In this document: piece after piece, positions 15,041 through 16,303 of the stretch
Layout of the letters: the number at the start of each line of letters is the position of its first letter
How positions within the stretch are numbered: the first letter of the stretch is position 1
Made by a program: the position numbers and the translations under genes
Notes under the pieces: generated by a model
The model's database searches: none
Seen by the model: the letters and a program-made list of their open reading frames with translations, nothing else
What the model was told of the DNA's origin: nothing
NCBI GenBank assembly: GCA_964353855.1
Contig: CAYGWX010000055.1
Location: 1 to 16,303, forward strand
From: CAYGWX01 sp964353855 [NCBI: uncultured bacterium]
Lineage (GTDB): Bacteria; Edwardsbacteria; CAYGWX01
DNA: 16,303 nucleotides
Direction of reading: 5' to 3'

Positions 15041-15542
15041 CAGAAGCCCACTCCTTGAGGTGTTGCTTTTTGATCTTCTCGCGGAGTTTCATGCAGCCCT
15101 CCAGGAGAGCTTCAGGCCGGGGTGGGCAGCCGGGAATATAGACATCCACCGGAATGATCTTGTCCACGCTCTGGACCACGGAATAGGAGTTGTAATGATA
15201 GGGCCCTCCGGCCGTAGCGCAGGACCCGACCGCGACGACATAGCGGGGTTCGGCCATTTGTTCGTAGAGCCGCTTGATCGCTGGGGCCATCTTGTGCGTG
15301 ACCGTGCCCGTGACAAGCATCAGGTCGCACTGGCGGGGAGTGCCCCGGTAAAACATCCCGAGACGGTCCATGTCCCAGCGCGAGGCCGCTGTGGCCATCA
15401 TCTCGATGGCACAACAGGCCAGGCCAAAGGTGAGATACCAGAGGGAGGACTCCCGCGACCAATTAAGGACCTTTTCCACCGTGGTTAGAAAGACGCCTCC
15501 GCCCGGAACCCGGCAGGTCACGTCAGGCAGTCTCTGAATCAC
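15009..15542 (-). CDS. nuoB: NADH-quinone oxidoreductase subunit B
   Basis: This is the PSST-type subunit of complex I, 177 residues, holding cluster N2, the last iron-sulfur centre before quinone. The four ligands are visible: C43 and C44 ([12 protein letters not shown]), C108 (VGSCATAGG) and C139 ([14 protein letters not shown]). [21 protein letters not shown] is typical of the family. I chose the GTG at 15542, which overlaps the nuoA stop as GTGA. The frame is open further upstream, but that part is the out-of-frame shadow of nuoA and has no NuoB character. Alternative later GTG starts exist (for example Val8), with little effect on the protein. Confidence 0.96.
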   Translation of the reverse strand: MIQRLPDVTCRVPGGGVFLTTVEKVLNWSRESSLWYLTFGLACCAIEMMATAASRWDMDRLGMFYRGTPRQCDLMLVTGTVTHKMAPAIKRLYEQMAEPRYVVAVGSCATAGGPYHYNSYSVVQSVDKIIPVDVYIPGCPPRPEALLEGCMKLREKIKKQHLKEWASDARMPEEPKA

Positions 15543-15895
15543 ACCCAACGCAGGAATCCTTTTCTCCAGGCATAGGCCAGGCCCACAACCAGGATACCGA
15601 TGAAGATCATCATCTCCACGAATGCATACAAGCCCAACTGACGGTAGGCCACGGCCCAGGGATAAAGGAAGACCGTCTCCACGTCGAAGACCACAAAAAC
15701 CAAAGCATAGATATAGTATTTTACATTGTACTGGACCCAGGCCGGTCCGAAAGCCGGCTCTCCGCATTCGTAGGTATCCAGCTTGACCGGATGCGGCCTC
15801 TTGGGTCTGAGGAGCCAACTTGCAAAAAAGGCCACTGAGACGAAGATCACACCCACAAGGAGGAAGGCGGCAACGTATGCGTAGTCGTGGAGCAT
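15539..15895 (-). CDS. nuoA: NADH-quinone oxidoreductase subunit A
   Basis: This is a small three-helix membrane subunit of complex I, 118 residues, the usual NuoA length. Diagnostic features are TYECG (41-45) in the long loop that reaches the quinone site, and [14 protein letters not shown] (69-82) with membrane acids Asp71 and Glu73. It is the first gene of the operon, about 44 nt downstream of a predicted transcription start, and overlaps nuoB by 4 nt. No strong Shine-Dalgarno sequence precedes its ATG, unlike several downstream genes. Confidence 0.97.
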   Translation of the reverse strand: MLHDYAYVAAFLLVGVIFVSVAFFASWLLRPKRPHPVKLDTYECGEPAFGPAWVQYNVKYYIYALVFVVFDVETVFLYPWAVAYRQLGLYAFVEMMIFIGILVVGLAYAWRKGFLRWV

Positions 15896-15945
15896 GATTT
15901 GGTAACTTATGTTTCGAGTTTATTTATAGAAACCATCAATATTTA

Positions 15946-15975
15946 ATGTTAACACAAGATTATCGTTGCTGTCAA
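15946..15975 (-). promoter_or_regulatory. Predicted nuo operon promoter
   Basis: On the minus strand, a perfect -35 hexamer TTGACA (15975-15970) is followed after 18 nt by TAACAT (15951-15946), which matches four of six -10 positions and carries a TGn extension. Transcription would begin near 15939, giving a leader of about 44 nt before nuoA. This is the only good promoter-like pair I found upstream of a gene on this strand. Confidence 0.6.
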
Positions 15976-16289
15976 TCCCCCAATATCCCGGAAAGGCGCA
16001 TGAAAAATCAATAATCGCACGATTTCCGATACCCAGAACCCCTAATATGGACCCCTTCCGCGGTTAAGAGAATAAACATGAAGGAAACATTATTTCAGGG
16101 GCGATCCCTTCATGGGCCACCCAAGCCCGAATTTTGGGAGACCATCAAACACACACCGTATCTCCGGAGGAGGCGGTTGAGTTAGTGAGATAGTAGAGAA
16201 GGTTGAACCAGTGGAAACGGCACGATTCCTGAACACCAGTTATCGAACATCGTTTCGGCCCCCGTTAGGACTGGACCTGAGGAAAGTTG
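15976..16289. other. Intergenic region upstream of nuoA
   Basis: This stretch of about 310 nt separates the leftward nuo operon from the rightward promoter at the window edge. No coding frame, tRNA or recognised structured RNA was seen. Short palindromes such as CTCCGGAG (near 16160) occur, but nothing long enough to call an operator. Confidence 0.5.
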
Positions 16290-16298
16290 TGGTATAAT
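16271..16298 (+). promoter_or_regulatory. Predicted divergent promoter at right edge
   Basis: The sequence TGGTATAAT at 16290-16298 is a consensus extended -10 element (TGn followed by TATAAT). The candidate -35, CTGGAC at 16271-16276 with a 16-nt spacer, is poor, as is common with extended -10 promoters. It would drive a rightward transcript starting about at the window end; its gene is outside the window. Confidence 0.45.
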
Positions 16299-16303
16299 AG
16301 CCA

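Overview
The window looks like a chromosomal segment of a GC-rich uncultured bacterium. Every convincing gene lies on the minus strand, so transcription runs from the right edge to the left edge. The protein types point to the FCB side of the bacterial tree (Bacteroidota/Zixibacteria/KSB1-like candidate phyla). The evidence is two ExbD paralogs with the N-terminal signature LDMTPMVDI, a divergent PstS-like lipoprotein, a periplasmic TPR protein and a TonB of the kind found together in that group. This placement is inferred from family resemblance, not computed.

Region 1 (about 15976 down to 15896) is the operon head. It has a good sigma-70-like promoter (TTGACA, 18-bp spacer, extended -10) just upstream of nuoA. 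A separate extended -10 element at 16290-16298 points right and probably serves a divergent transcript outside the window.

Region 2 (15895 to 4864) encodes the proton-pumping complex I (NDH-1) core in the order nuoA-B-C-D-H-I, a PstS-like lipoprotein, then nuoJ-K-L-M-N. Most junctions overlap or are separated by fewer than 10 bases. No nuoE, nuoF or nuoG is present, so the operon encodes the 11-subunit membrane and quinone-reducing modules without the NADH-oxidising module. The two large internal gaps, before nuoJ (162 nt) and before nuoN (292 nt), each carry an 11-bp-period tandem repeat sharing the core GTGAAG.

Region 3 (4757 to 320) is a Ton-type energy-transduction module: a secreted TPR protein, a MotA/TolQ/ExbB proton channel, two ExbD proteins and TonB. 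A perfect 14-bp stem terminator follows at 260-290.

Taken together, the run places a generator of proton-motive force (complex I) and a consumer of it (ExbB/ExbD/TonB) in one co-directional block. The PstS-like protein, which in FCB-group genomes usually sits beside tonB and the TPR gene, is instead embedded between nuoI and nuoJ. No tRNA, rRNA, CRISPR array, transposase or phage gene was seen.
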